From assembly GCF_900187065.1 (NCBI RefSeq), contig NZ_LT906483.1:2914001-2978000 (forward strand): a stretch of 64,000 nt of DNA, in the 5' to 3' direction. This stretch comes from Mycolicibacterium thermoresistibile (GTDB taxonomy: Bacteria; Actinomycetota; Actinomycetes; Mycobacteriales; Mycobacteriaceae). The notes under the pieces are model-generated. The model saw nothing but the letters and a program-made list of their open reading frames with translations, did no database searches and had not been told where the DNA came from. Every line of letters begins with the position of its first letter. Within the stretch, counting starts at the first letter, position 1. Shown one piece after another: positions 30,567 to 39,901 of the stretch. Made by a program: the position numbers and the translations under genes.

Positions 30567-30590
30567 GTCATGGCCCGAGAGGTCATGGCC
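30567..30590. repeat. 15-bp tandem duplication between dnaJ2 and rsmE
   Basis: GTCATGGCCCGAGAG (30567-30581) is followed by GTCATGGCC (30582-30590), in the 54-nt spacer just after the dnaJ2 stop. It shares the TCA-n-GGCCCGAGAG core with the duplication at the uppS stop. Confidence 0.65.
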
Positions 30591-30595
30591 GCCGG

Positions 30596-31753
30596 TCAGC
30601 GGCCGGTGAAGGTTTCCCGCAGCCGGCTGAACAGGCCGCCGCCGCTGGACGACGACTCGCCGCTGAGCCGGGAACGAACCTCCGCGACGTCACGGCTGCG
30701 GTTGCTCTTGACCTTGCGCAGCAACTCGGCGTCGTCGGGGTCGAGTCGGGTGGGGACCACCACCTCGATGTGGGCGTGCAGGTCGCCCCGCACCCCGGAG
30801 CGCAGATGCGGCATGCCGTGGCCGCGCAGCGTGATCACCGCGCCCGGCTGGGTGCCGGGCGGGATGGTCAGCTCGATCGGGCCGTCCAGAATCGCGTCGA
30901 CCACCACGGTGGTGCCCAGCGCGGCGTCGACCATCGGCACCGACACGGTGCAGTGCAGGTCGTCGCCGTCGCGGACGAACACCGGATGCGGTTTCTCGTG
31001 CACCTCGACGTAGAGGTCGCCGGCCGGCCCGCCGCCGGGACCTACCTCGCCCTGGGCGGCCAACCGCACCCGCATCCCGTCGCCGACACCGGCCGGGATC
31101 TTGACGCTGATCTCCCGGCGGGCGCGCACCCGCCCGTCCCCGCCGCAGCGGTGGCACGGATCGGGGATGACCTCGCCGACCCCGCCGCACACCGGACACG
31201 GCCGCGAGGTCATCACCTGGCCGAGCAGCGAACGCTGCACGGTCTGGATCTCGCCGCGACCACCGCAGGTGTCGCAGGTGACCGGGGTGGAGTTGCCGTG
31301 GGTGCCCTTGCCGTGGCACAGGTCGCAGAGCACCGCGGTGTCGACGGTGACCCGTTTGGTCACCCCGGTCGCGCACTCCTCGAGGTCCAGCTGCAGCCGC
31401 AGCAGCGAGTCCGAGCCCGGCCGCACCCGGCCGATCGGGCCGCGGCTGGCGGTTCCGCCGCCGAAGAAGGCCTCGAACACGTCCCCGAGACCGCCGAACC
31501 CGGCGAACCCGTTGCCGGCGCCGGCCGCGCCCGGCGACTCCAGCGGGTCACCGCCCATGTCGACGATGCGGCGCTTCTCCGGGTCGCTCAGGACCTCGTA
31601 GGCGACGCTGATCTCCTTGAACCGAGCCTGCGCCTCCTCGTCGGGGTTGACGTCGGGATGCAGTTCCCGGGCCAACCGCCGGTAGGCGCGTTTGATCTCG
31701 GTATCGCTCGCGCCCTTGCTCACCCCGAGCAGGCCGTAGTAATCGCGTGCCAC
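30596..31753 (-). CDS. dnaJ2: Chaperone protein DnaJ2
   Basis: 385 residues. J domain with LHPDVNP (HPD triad, about residue 32), Gly/Phe linker ([20 protein letters not shown]), four zinc repeats ([32 protein letters not shown], residues about 140-210) and the C-terminal substrate domain. It is a cochaperone of DnaK. It follows hrcA with a 42-nt spacer, as in Rv2373c-Rv2374c. Confidence 0.96.
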   Translation of the reverse strand: MARDYYGLLGVSKGASDTEIKRAYRRLARELHPDVNPDEEAQARFKEISVAYEVLSDPEKRRIVDMGGDPLESPGAAGAGNGFAGFGGLGDVFEAFFGGGTASRGPIGRVRPGSDSLLRLQLDLEECATGVTKRVTVDTAVLCDLCHGKGTHGNSTPVTCDTCGGRGEIQTVQRSLLGQVMTSRPCPVCGGVGEVIPDPCHRCGGDGRVRARREISVKIPAGVGDGMRVRLAAQGEVGPGGGPAGDLYVEVHEKPHPVFVRDGDDLHCTVSVPMVDAALGTTVVVDAILDGPIELTIPPGTQPGAVITLRGHGMPHLRSGVRGDLHAHIEVVVPTRLDPDDAELLRKVKSNRSRDVAEVRSRLSGESSSSGGGLFSRLRETFTGR

Positions 31754-31795
31754 GCTTGACCTTCCTGTGCCGCTGCCGGCGGCGCTGTCTGAGCT

Positions 31796-32830
31796 TTACC
31801 GGTTACCGAGGACTTCGCCTATATAGAGAGCAACTGCGGCGACGTTGGCCATGGTTCCCGGATAGTCCATTCGAGTGGGACCCACCACACCCATACCGCC
31901 GTACACCTTGCCCGCGCTGCCGTAGGCGGTGGTGACCACCGAGGCGCTGGCCATCTCCTCGGCCTCGGTCTCATGCCCGATACGCACCGTCACCTTGCCG
32001 GCCTGCTGCTGCTTGTCGAGCAACTTGAGCACCACCACCTGTTCCTCGAGTGCCTCGAGGACCGACCGTAGCGAACCACCGAAGTCGGCGGTGTTGCGGG
32101 TGAGGTTCGCGGTGCCGCCCAGCAGCAGCCGCTCCTCGTGGTGCTCGACCAGCGTCTCCACCAGCACGGTGGACGCCCGGCCCACCGCATCGGAGAACCG
32201 GCCCTGACCGCCGAGCTGCGCGACCAGGTCCGACACCGCAGCCGAGGCTGCCGCCAGCGGTTTGCCCTCCAGTGCGCCGCCGAGCACCTCCCGCAGCCGG
32301 GACAGATCATGCTCGTCGATCGGGTCGCCGAGTTCGACGATGCGCTGATCGACGCGGCCCGTGTCGGTGATGACCACCAGCAGCAGCCGCGCCGGCGTGA
32401 GCGCCACCACCTCCAGGTGGCGCACCGATGAGGTGGACAGGGTCGGGTACTGGACGATCGCGACCTGCCGGGTCAGCTGTGCCAGCAGTTTGACCGCGCG
32501 CCGCAGAACGTCGTCGAGGTCGACACCGGACTCGAGGAACTTCTGGATCGCGCTCCGCTCGGAGGCGGACAGCGGTTTGATCTCATCGAGCCGGTCGACG
32601 AATTCGCGGTAGCCCTTCTCGGTGGGGATCCGCCCCGAACTGGTGTGCGGCTGGGTGATGTACCCCTCGGCCTCCAACACCGCCATGTCGTTGCGCACCG
32701 TTGCGCTGGACACCCCGAGATTGTGGCGCTCGACCAGTGTCTTGGAGCCGATCGGCTCCTTGGTGCGGACGAAGTCGGCGACGATGGCCCGCAGCACCTC
32801 GAACCGGCGTTCTTCGGCACTACTACCCAT
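31796..32830 (-). CDS. hrcA: Heat-inducible transcription repressor HrcA
   Basis: 344 residues from ATG 32830 ([20 protein letters not shown]), with a GGGAAGGGGTAGG ribosome-site stretch just upstream. N-terminal winged helix ([20 protein letters not shown]) and the dimer/insert domains of HrcA. It binds CIRCE elements before groE-type operons and is released on heat shock. No CIRCE repeat was found near this gene. An open frame continues 68 codons upstream, but its Pro-rich translation shows no relation to HrcA. Confidence 0.94.
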   Translation of the reverse strand: MGSSAEERRFEVLRAIVADFVRTKEPIGSKTLVERHNLGVSSATVRNDMAVLEAEGYITQPHTSSGRIPTEKGYREFVDRLDEIKPLSASERSAIQKFLESGVDLDDVLRRAVKLLAQLTRQVAIVQYPTLSTSSVRHLEVVALTPARLLLVVITDTGRVDQRIVELGDPIDEHDLSRLREVLGGALEGKPLAAASAAVSDLVAQLGGQGRFSDAVGRASTVLVETLVEHHEERLLLGGTANLTRNTADFGGSLRSVLEALEEQVVVLKLLDKQQQAGKVTVRIGHETEAEEMASASVVTTAYGSAGKVYGGMGVVGPTRMDYPGTMANVAAVALYIGEVLGNR

Positions 32831-33185
32831 GTGATCACCTACCCCTTCCCTAGTTGGCCTCCATTTTACGGCCATAAACAGCGCCAACAGGGGTTGCGGC
32901 GGGTGGAGCGGAACCGGGGGCCGGCCCCCCAGGGGGGGTCCCAGGGCGGCACCGGGCGGCACTGGGGGCACTGGGGGCGGGATCGAGTGTTCGATACCGG
33001 TGGCGAGTGGGCGGTCACGGAGTCGCCGGTGCATCCGCGGAATCGACCGTGCACCCGCGGAGTCGACCGTGCGCAGGGCGCGGCGGATCGGCTGATATCC
33101 CGCAGCACACGCACAACCAACACCACCTCCGCACGCTCACCGCAGGGAGCGCACGCTCACCGCAGCGGGCGCACGCTCGCCGCGG
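32831..33185. other. Repeat-rich 355-nt spacer between hrcA and the mycobactin side
   Basis: No gene. It holds the hrcA promoter region at its left edge, a G/C-run tract (about 32910-32980), the inverted repeat ATCGA-GTGT-TCGAT (32982-32995) and two three-copy 20-bp arrays listed separately. It is downstream of the PhyH gene, so part may terminate the mbt-side transcript. Confidence 0.7.
33021..33080. repeat. Three degenerate 20-bp tandem repeats, array A
   Basis: Units 33021-33040, 33041-33060 and 33061-33080. The first two differ by a few bases (core TCGMCGGTGCAYCCGCGG-like) and the third shares only its first half. Confidence 0.75.
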
Positions 33186-33190
33186 TCACC
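33131..33190. repeat. Three degenerate 20-bp tandem repeats, array B
   Basis: Units begin GCACGCTCACCGCAG at 33131 and 33151; the third, at 33171, reads GCACGCTCGCCGCGG and runs into the stop of the PhyH gene. Same period as array A, different sequence. The junction GAGCG-CA-CGCTC is palindromic. Confidence 0.8.
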
Positions 33191-33953
33191 GCCCAGCCGA
33201 CAGCCGGGCGTCGACCGGTTCGGCGAGCATGATCGGCGTCTGGGCCATGAAGCGCGGGACCCCGCCGCGGTGTTCGTCGGCGGCGTGGACGGTCAGCGGG
33301 TGCAGCAGGTACATGTCGCCCGGCGCCCCGGTCGCCACACTCACCGGGCAGTCGGCCGTGGCCGGTTCGAGCAGCCGGCAGGCCGTCCCGTGGTCGATCG
33401 GTTCGCCGGGGAGGGTGGCGGCGGCGATGCGGTGGGAACCGACGCGGATCCGGGTCGGCGCGTCGTCGGGCCCGACATCGGACAGCAGGGTCAGCAACAG
33501 CAGGGTGCACGGCCTGCCGGTGACAGCCCACCCGCCCTCGGGCAGCTCGACGTTCAGATCGATGTGCCAGCCCCGGTCGTCGGCGGGCGGCGACACCGGG
33601 AACCGGACCGGGATGTTGCCGAGCGAGCCGCGCGGTGTCCAGCCGCCGCGCCCGCACAGCGTGTCGAGCACGGTGGCCAGCCGGGGACTGCGGACCAGTG
33701 TGCCGAAGGGCCCGGCCCCGGTGTGGTCGGCGGCCCAGCGGACCGGGCTCGTCCATCCGCTCGGGTCGTCGGGTGAGAGCCCGAGTTGCTCCCAGAGCAG
33801 GGCGCGGGCGGCGTCCGCGACGGGCCTCGCCACCGCCTGTTCGATCTTGACGAACCCGGCCCGGCTGAATTCCTGGATGACGATCTCGTGCCGCACCCTG
33901 CCAGCATGCGCGACCACCGTCGTGGCGGAGAAATCGCCCGCGAGAACGCGCAC
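33186..33953 (-). CDS. Phytanoyl-CoA dioxygenase (PhyH)-like Fe(II)/2-oxoglutarate oxygenase
   Basis: 255 residues. The metal-binding His-x-Asp is in WHIDLNVELPEG (about residue 130) and the distal His in YLLHPLTVHAADEHRGG, followed by a basic 2-oxoglutarate-binding region (VPRFMAQTPI). The family hydroxylates lipids or natural products. It lies 35 nt downstream of mbtH on the same strand, so it may be the last gene of the mbt transcript; this is not part of the known mbt set, and its substrate is unknown. GTG 33953 has TGAGG nearby; GTG 33896 is an alternative that removes 19 residues. Confidence 0.78.
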   Translation of the reverse strand: MRVLAGDFSATTVVAHAGRVRHEIVIQEFSRAGFVKIEQAVARPVADAARALLWEQLGLSPDDPSGWTSPVRWAADHTGAGPFGTLVRSPRLATVLDTLCGRGGWTPRGSLGNIPVRFPVSPPADDRGWHIDLNVELPEGGWAVTGRPCTLLLLTLLSDVGPDDAPTRIRVGSHRIAAATLPGEPIDHGTACRLLEPATADCPVSVATGAPGDMYLLHPLTVHAADEHRGGVPRFMAQTPIMLAEPVDARLSAGR

Positions 33954-33988
33954 GCAACCTCACGTCCGACGGCACCGTCGGCCTGGCC

Positions 33989-34201
33989 TCAGTCGGCCAT
34001 CGCCGCGCGCAGACTGCGCGGCCGCAGATCCGTCCAGTGCTCCTCGACGTAGGCCAGGCAGTCGGCCCGGCTCGACTCCCCGAACACGATGCGCCAGCCG
34101 GCGGGCACATCGGCGAACGTGGGCCACAGACTGTGCTGGCCCTCGTCGTTCACCAGCACGTAGAAGGTGCCGTTCTCGTCATCAAATGGGTTGGTGCTCA
34201 T
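33989..34201 (-). CDS. mbtH: MbtH-like protein
   Basis: 70 residues, founder family of the MbtH-like proteins. The sequence has NPFDD near the start and the invariant tryptophans in SLWPTF, PAGWRIV and HWTDLRP. It binds and activates NRPS adenylation domains (here MbtB, MbtE, MbtF). It begins inside the end of mbtG (20-nt overlap). Confidence 0.96.
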   Translation of the reverse strand: MSTNPFDDENGTFYVLVNDEGQHSLWPTFADVPAGWRIVFGESSRADCLAYVEEHWTDLRPRSLRAAMAD

Positions 34202-35492
34202 CACTTCTCCACTTCGTCCGGTCGGCGCTGGTCACGATGTCGGCACCGAGGATGCGGTCGGACAGCAGGCCGAGACAGCTGAGGTTGGGAAAGCCGGGCC
34301 CCTGGTTGAGGCCGGCCAGATTCGGCAGGAACAGTTTCGGGGTGACCCCGGCGACGGCGAGGTCGTGGCCGATCGACTGCTGCAGCAGATCAGCGGTGAG
34401 CGGGCCGCCCAGCGCGAGTTCGAGCAGATCTCGTGCGTCCTGTCCGAGCAGGTTCATGAACCAGGTCGAGTCGGCACCCTGACCGTCGATGACCAGGTCG
34501 AACCCGTGCACCGTCTCGATCCGTTCGCCGCCGGCCTGATCGGTGTGCAGGGTCAGCCGGATCCGCCCGTCCTTGGGCACCGCATGCGCGACCCGGCCGC
34601 GCAGATGCCGGATCCGGTCGTCGGCCAGCAGCGCCTCCTGCACCCGCGCCGAGAACACCCCGCGGTCGGTGCGGGTGATGGCGTCCTGACGTTCGGCCAA
34701 TGTCAGACTCGTCCACCCGGTGGGATCGGAGAACAGGCTGTTCTCGAAGAATCCCTCACCCCGGGTGAACAGGGTGACCTGCGGGGAGATCACCGTGATC
34801 GTCGAAACCCGGTGCCGGAACAGTTCATTGAGCATCGAGGCGGCGGTCTCCCCACCCCCGATCATCGCCACCCGTTCGGCGACGATCAGTTCATGTGCGG
34901 CGGCGCGCCGCCAGAACTCGGCGATCGACATCACCCGCGGATCCCCCGGCAGCAGGGTCCGTTCGGCCTGCCCGGGCCCGGTGATCATCACCGCGTCGGC
35001 GGAGACGGTGGCGTCGGCGGAGACGGTGGTGTCGGCGGTGTGCAACTGCCATCCCGGTCCCCCGACCGAGATGCGTGTCACCTCCCCGTGGTGGACGTTC
35101 AGACCGATCCGGTCGGCGACCCACCGCAGGTAGGCCGCCCATTTGCGGTGGGTGGGCGCGGGCCGGCCCCGGTCCACCCATTCGGCGAACTGCGCGGTGT
35201 CGATCAGGTAGGCCTGCCAGCTGTGCCGGGTCATCCGCTCGTCGAGTTCGGCGTTGCGCCGCGGCACCAGCGTCGAGCGGTACGGGAATCCGACGTCCTT
35301 CTCCGGGCTGGTGCCCAGCCGGTGTTCGCCGTCGGTCCAGCCGCCGGCCGCGGTCCAGTTCGCCGCGATACCGGTGCGCTCGACGACCACGATCTCGGGG
35401 GTGTCCACGCCCATGTCGCGCAGCTCGGCGGCCTTGGCGGCCACGGCGATGGCCTTGGGTCCCGCCCCGAGCACGGCCAGGGTGCCGGTCAT
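34182..35492 (-). CDS. mbtG: L-lysine N6-monooxygenase MbtG
   Basis: 436 residues, flavin N-hydroxylating monooxygenase. FAD loop [17 protein letters not shown] at the N-terminus, NADPH loop [16 protein letters not shown] in the middle and the C-terminal ATP/substrate-type motif around [13 protein letters not shown]. It hydroxylates lysine side chains to make the hydroxamate iron ligands of mycobactin. ATG 35492 overlaps the mbtF stop by 4 nt; the open frame above is shadow. Confidence 0.95.
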   Translation of the reverse strand: MTGTLAVLGAGPKAIAVAAKAAELRDMGVDTPEIVVVERTGIAANWTAAGGWTDGEHRLGTSPEKDVGFPYRSTLVPRRNAELDERMTRHSWQAYLIDTAQFAEWVDRGRPAPTHRKWAAYLRWVADRIGLNVHHGEVTRISVGGPGWQLHTADTTVSADATVSADAVMITGPGQAERTLLPGDPRVMSIAEFWRRAAAHELIVAERVAMIGGGETAASMLNELFRHRVSTITVISPQVTLFTRGEGFFENSLFSDPTGWTSLTLAERQDAITRTDRGVFSARVQEALLADDRIRHLRGRVAHAVPKDGRIRLTLHTDQAGGERIETVHGFDLVIDGQGADSTWFMNLLGQDARDLLELALGGPLTADLLQQSIGHDLAVAGVTPKLFLPNLAGLNQGPGFPNLSCLGLLSDRILGADIVTSADRTKWRSDEHQPI

Positions 35493-38400
35493 GGTGCCAC
35501 CTCTTCCAGCGACTGTTGCCAAAGCGATTGGAGGACGGCGATATCCGCGGCCGACAGGATCTCGGGCAGAGTCCGCCACTGGGTGGCCAGCACCGGCCCG
35601 TCTTCACCGGGCAGGATGACCGCCATCACCGTCAGCTCATGGCGCACCGACAGATCGGGTTCGGGCAGCACCGACACGTCGGTCAGCAGACCGCGGTCGA
35701 CCGGGAACGCACCGCCGGCCCCCACATCGGCGCGGCCCAGATAGTTCAGCAGCAGCTGCGGCTCGGGGTGGGCGGCCAACCGCTCGGCGGTGTCGGGCCG
35801 CAGGTACCGCAGCAGTCCGTAGTCGATCCCGTGCCCGGCCACCTCGGGCACCCCGCCGGCGTCCGGGTCGACCCGCAGCGGATAGATCGCGGTGAGCAGG
35901 CCGACGGTCTGGCTGGTGTCGGCGCCGTCGTCGACCACGGTGTCGGCGCGGCCGTGGGTCTCCAGCGCCAGCAGCGGCGTCGGTGTCGGCTGTCCGCGCC
36001 GCCGTCGCCACGCGGTGACGGTGCGCGCGGCCGCGGCGGCCAGCAGATCCGGGGTGCGTTCCGGCGCCGCCAACAGCCGCCCGGTCAGCGCCGCCTCGGT
36101 GATCGCCACGCTCACCGTCAGATCCGCGGCCCGGTCGAGGTCCGGTCGTATCCGCCGCGCCCCCAGCTGCGGATCGTCCCCGTCGAGTTGGCGGATCCAG
36201 AAGTCCACGGTGTCGAGATGCTGCGCCCGCTCGGTCAGCCGCGCCGACCACCGGCGGTAGCTGGTGTGTTCGGCGGTGGGCGCGGGTGTGCGGCCGGCGG
36301 ACAGTGCGTGCCAACCGGCGTCGAGGTCCCCGAGCACCACCCGCCACGAGGCCGGGTCCATGGCGATGACGTGGGCGGTCCACACCAGCACCCCGGGCCC
36401 CTGCTCGGGACGAAGCCAGACCGCCGACCACAGCCGGCCGCCCTCCGGGTCGAGCGTCCGCACCGAGAGGTCGACCTGTTCGGCGACCGCCGCGGTCAGG
36501 TCGCCGCGCACCGTCACCTCCCGCAACCGGTCGCCGATGTCCCCATCATGCTGCGGGACGAGCGTCATCGTCGTGCGGTCCAGCCGGGTGCGGAGCACCT
36601 CGTGGCTCGCGACGACGGTGGTCAGCAACGTGCGCAGGTCCGCGCCGGTGATGCCGTCGGGCAACCGGATGGCCTCGGTCTGCGCCAACCGCCGCGGATC
36701 GCCGTGCTGATAGAGCCAGTGCACGGCCGGCAGCACCGGTATCGGTTCGCCCGCACCGGCATCCGCCGACTCGGTGTCCGGTGCGGCGTTCGCCTCCGCG
36801 TCGATCGCGGCGGCCAGTTCGCGGATCGAGCCGCATTCCAGCATCAACCGGGCCCGCAGCGCCAGACCCCGGCGGCGGGCGGCCTGCACCACCGACAGCG
36901 CCACGATGCTGTCGACCCCCAGCGACAGCAGCTCGGCGTCGACGTCGACCGGGGTGGGGCCGAGCAGGTCGACAACCGCCTCGACCAGCGCCTTTTCCGT
37001 CGGAGTCTCCGGTTCGGCCACCGGAGAGCCGGTGGCGTCGTCGTGTGCGGCCAGGGCGGCGTCGTCGATCTTGCCGTGCGGGGTGAGCGGGAGCTGGTCC
37101 AGCACGGTCACCCGGTGCGGCACCAGGTAGCGCGGCAGCCGCGCGACCAGCATCCGCCGCAGCTCGTCGACGTCGACCTCGGCGCCACCGGTGGCGACGT
37201 ATCCGACCAGCCGCGGGCCGCTGCGGTGCCGACGGACGGCGACGTGCGCGGCCCGCACCGCCGGATGGGTCTGCAGTACCGCCGCGACCTCGCCGGGTTC
37301 GACCCGGAACCCGCGGATCTTGACCTGATCGTCACTGCGGCCGAGGTACTGCAGCGCACCGTCGGCGGTGCGGCGCACCACATCGCCGGTGCGGTACATC
37401 CGCCGGCCCGGATCAAACGGGTCGGGCACGAACCGGGTCGCGGTCTCCCCGGCGCGGCCGAGATACCCGCGGGTCAGCTGGGCGCCGGCCAGATACAGTT
37501 CGCCGGCCACCCCGTCGGGCACCGGGCGCAGCCAGGCGTCGAGCACATACGCGCGGGTGTGCCGGGTGGGCAGCCCGATCACGGGCTGTTCGTGGGCGGC
37601 GAACCGGCCGACGACGGCCTCGACCGTGGTCTCGGTCGGCCCGTAGCAGTTGTAGGCGGCCATCCCGGTGCGTTCGCATTCGTCGCGGATGAACCGCCAG
37701 GTGCCGATGCCGACCGCCTCACCGCCGAGCGCGAGTACGGCCAGCGGCACCCGGCCCAGCAGACCGAAGGCCCGGAGTTGTTCGAACATCGACGGCGTGA
37801 TGTCGATCATGTCCACCCGGTGCCGGTCGATCGTGTCGACGAGCGCCTCGGCGTCGCGCTGCACGTCGTCACCGATGATGTGCACCGCATGCCCCTCGAA
37901 CAGCGCGGCCAGCGGCTGCCACGCCGCGTCGAAGGTGAACGACCAGGCGTGCGCGATCCGCAGCGGGCGGCCCAGCCGGGCGGCGGCCGGCCGCAACACG
38001 TTTCGGGCGTGGTCGTCGGCGTACGCCAGCAGCGCGTCGTGGGTGCCGACCACCCCCTTGGGCACCCCGGTGGTCCCGGAGGTGAACACGGTGTAGGCCG
38101 CCTGTCCCGGATGCACCGGCGGGGGTGACCAGGCGGCGGAGGAGGCGCGCACCGCGTCCGACACCGCCTGGTCGACGACGATCGGCGCCGAGGTCTGCCG
38201 CAGGATCTCGGCGATGCGGTGCCCGGGCATCGACGGATCCAGCGGCACGATGACACCACCGGCCTTCAGGATCGCCAGCATGGCGATCACGTACTCGGGT
38301 CCACGCGGAAGCAACACGGCCACCGGCGTTTCCGCGCGCACCCCGCGGCCGGCCAGTGCGGCGGCCAGCCGGTCGGCCGCCGCGTCCAGCTCGGCGTAGG

Positions 38401-39901
38401 TCAGCGCACCGTCGGCCCAGCTGAGCGCCACGGCGTCCGGGGTGCGGCGGACGGCCGCGCTGATCGCCCCGTGCACGCCGCCCCGCGTGGACACCGCGGC
38501 ACCGTCGGGCCGGTCGGATGCCGCGGCCGCGACGGCGGTGCGCTGTTCGTGGCGTTCCTCGTCGAGGAGGATGCTCACCTCGCGAAGCGGCCTGTCCCAC
38601 ATCGTGATCAACCGTTGCACGGTGGTGAGCAGGCGGCGGCCGAGTTGTTCGGGGCACACCGGGCCGAGCGCCCCCTGCAGGGTCTCGACCAGCACGGTCA
38701 GCTCGTCGCCGGCCAGGTGCGCGGCGATCGTGACCGGGAAGTGCGACAGGCTCTCCAGTGCGGCGGGGACGAAGGTGGCGCCGTTGGCCTCGAATCGGTG
38801 TTCGCCGACCAGCCCGCCCGGTGGGAAGTTCTCGTAGACCAGCAGCGAGTCGAACAGATCCCCGACACCGCCGAGGGTGCGCAGTTCGGTGTGGGTGAGG
38901 TAGCTGTGGTCGCGCAGCCGGGCGGCGGTCCGTTGCAGCGCACGGCATTGCGCGCCGACCGTCCCGGCGGGGTCGAGGCGGACCCGCAGCGGCACCGTGT
39001 TAATGAACAGCCCCACCATCGACTCGACACCGGCCAGCTCGTCCGGGCGGCCGGACACCGTCATCCCGAAGGTCACGTCCCGGCGGTCGGTGAACACCGA
39101 CAGCAGTGCCGCCCAGCCCATCTGGACCAGGGTGTTGAGGGTGACCCCGCGGGTCCGGGCGTCGGCGACGAGCCGCCGGGTGGCGTCGGCGGGCAGCCTC
39201 ACCTCGGTGCGGCTCGGCAGTCCGGGCGCCGGTTCGGCGTCCGACAGCGCCGGGGTCAGCAGGGTGGGGCCGTCGAGCCCGGCCAGGTGCTCGGACCACA
39301 GCGCCCGGCCGGCGTCCTGATCGCGGTTCGCCAGCCAGCCGATGTAGTCGCGGTACGGCCGCGGCGGGGTGCCCAGCGCCTGCGGTTCGCCGCCGGCCCG
39401 GTACAGGGTGAGCAGTTCGGAGACGAACAGCGGCAGCGACCAGCCGTCGATCACGATGTGGTGCGCCACGATCACCAGCCGCCAGCGCGGGCCGGGCACC
39501 TCGATGAGCAGGAACCGGATCACCGGCCCCCGCTCCAGGTCGAACGGGCGGCGCCGTTCCCGTTGCTCCAGTTCGGCGGCCTCGGCGGCGGACCGCACCC
39601 GGACGTGCCGCCACGGCAGGGTCACCCGGCTGGGCACGATCTGCACCGGATGCGGCAGGTCCCCGTGGACGAAGCTGACCCGCAGATTGGGGTGGCGGTC
39701 CAGCATCGCCGCCGCGCACCGTTCGAGCAGTGGCACGTCGAGCGATCCGGTCACGTCGGCGGCCATCGCGATGACGTAGGGGTCACCGTCGGCGTATTCG
39801 GACTCGCTGAGCACGGTCATCGAGTACAGACCCCGCTGCAGCGGGGTCAGCGCCATCACGTCCTCGATGGTCACCGCGCGGTCGGCATCGGTGCGGGTCA
39901 C
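35489..39901 (-). CDS. mbtF: Mycobactin NRPS MbtF (terminal lysine module)
   Basis: 1470 residues. Order: condensation domain (about 15-440, [11 protein letters not shown] at 146-155); adenylation domain (about 470-960, [47 protein letters not shown]); carrier domain (about 985-1060, [10 protein letters not shown]); and a C-terminal condensation/epimerization-like domain (about 1085-1470) with the altered motif [11 protein letters not shown]. It adds the last hydroxylysine, which closes to the cobactin caprolactam ring. GTG start overlapping mbtE by 4 nt. Confidence 0.94.
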   Translation of the reverse strand: MTRTDADRAVTIEDVMALTPLQRGLYSMTVLSESEYADGDPYVIAMAADVTGSLDVPLLERCAAAMLDRHPNLRVSFVHGDLPHPVQIVPSRVTLPWRHVRVRSAAEAAELEQRERRRPFDLERGPVIRFLLIEVPGPRWRLVIVAHHIVIDGWSLPLFVSELLTLYRAGGEPQALGTPPRPYRDYIGWLANRDQDAGRALWSEHLAGLDGPTLLTPALSDAEPAPGLPSRTEVRLPADATRRLVADARTRGVTLNTLVQMGWAALLSVFTDRRDVTFGMTVSGRPDELAGVESMVGLFINTVPLRVRLDPAGTVGAQCRALQRTAARLRDHSYLTHTELRTLGGVGDLFDSLLVYENFPPGGLVGEHRFEANGATFVPAALESLSHFPVTIAAHLAGDELTVLVETLQGALGPVCPEQLGRRLLTTVQRLITMWDRPLREVSILLDEERHEQRTAVAAAASDRPDGAAVSTRGGVHGAISAAVRRTPDAVALSWADGALTYAELDAAADRLAAALAGRGVRAETPVAVLLPRGPEYVIAMLAILKAGGVIVPLDPSMPGHRIAEILRQTSAPIVVDQAVSDAVRASSAAWSPPPVHPGQAAYTVFTSGTTGVPKGVVGTHDALLAYADDHARNVLRPAAARLGRPLRIAHAWSFTFDAAWQPLAALFEGHAVHIIGDDVQRDAEALVDTIDRHRVDMIDITPSMFEQLRAFGLLGRVPLAVLALGGEAVGIGTWRFIRDECERTGMAAYNCYGPTETTVEAVVGRFAAHEQPVIGLPTRHTRAYVLDAWLRPVPDGVAGELYLAGAQLTRGYLGRAGETATRFVPDPFDPGRRMYRTGDVVRRTADGALQYLGRSDDQVKIRGFRVEPGEVAAVLQTHPAVRAAHVAVRRHRSGPRLVGYVATGGAEVDVDELRRMLVARLPRYLVPHRVTVLDQLPLTPHGKIDDAALAAHDDATGSPVAEPETPTEKALVEAVVDLLGPTPVDVDAELLSLGVDSIVALSVVQAARRRGLALRARLMLECGSIRELAAAIDAEANAAPDTESADAGAGEPIPVLPAVHWLYQHGDPRRLAQTEAIRLPDGITGADLRTLLTTVVASHEVLRTRLDRTTMTLVPQHDGDIGDRLREVTVRGDLTAAVAEQVDLSVRTLDPEGGRLWSAVWLRPEQGPGVLVWTAHVIAMDPASWRVVLGDLDAGWHALSAGRTPAPTAEHTSYRRWSARLTERAQHLDTVDFWIRQLDGDDPQLGARRIRPDLDRAADLTVSVAITEAALTGRLLAAPERTPDLLAAAAARTVTAWRRRRGQPTPTPLLALETHGRADTVVDDGADTSQTVGLLTAIYPLRVDPDAGGVPEVAGHGIDYGLLRYLRPDTAERLAAHPEPQLLLNYLGRADVGAGGAFPVDRGLLTDVSVLPEPDLSVRHELTVMAVILPGEDGPVLATQWRTLPEILSAADIAVLQSLWQQSLEEVAP

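Noticed and set aside
33021..33190. CRISPR array suggested by the 20-bp repeats
   Set aside because: The units are directly adjacent with no spacers, only three copies each, and no cas gene is near.
30541..33190. CIRCE element for HrcA near hrcA/dnaJ2
   Set aside because: No TTAGCACTC-N9-GAGTGCTAA-like repeat was found by reading this stretch.
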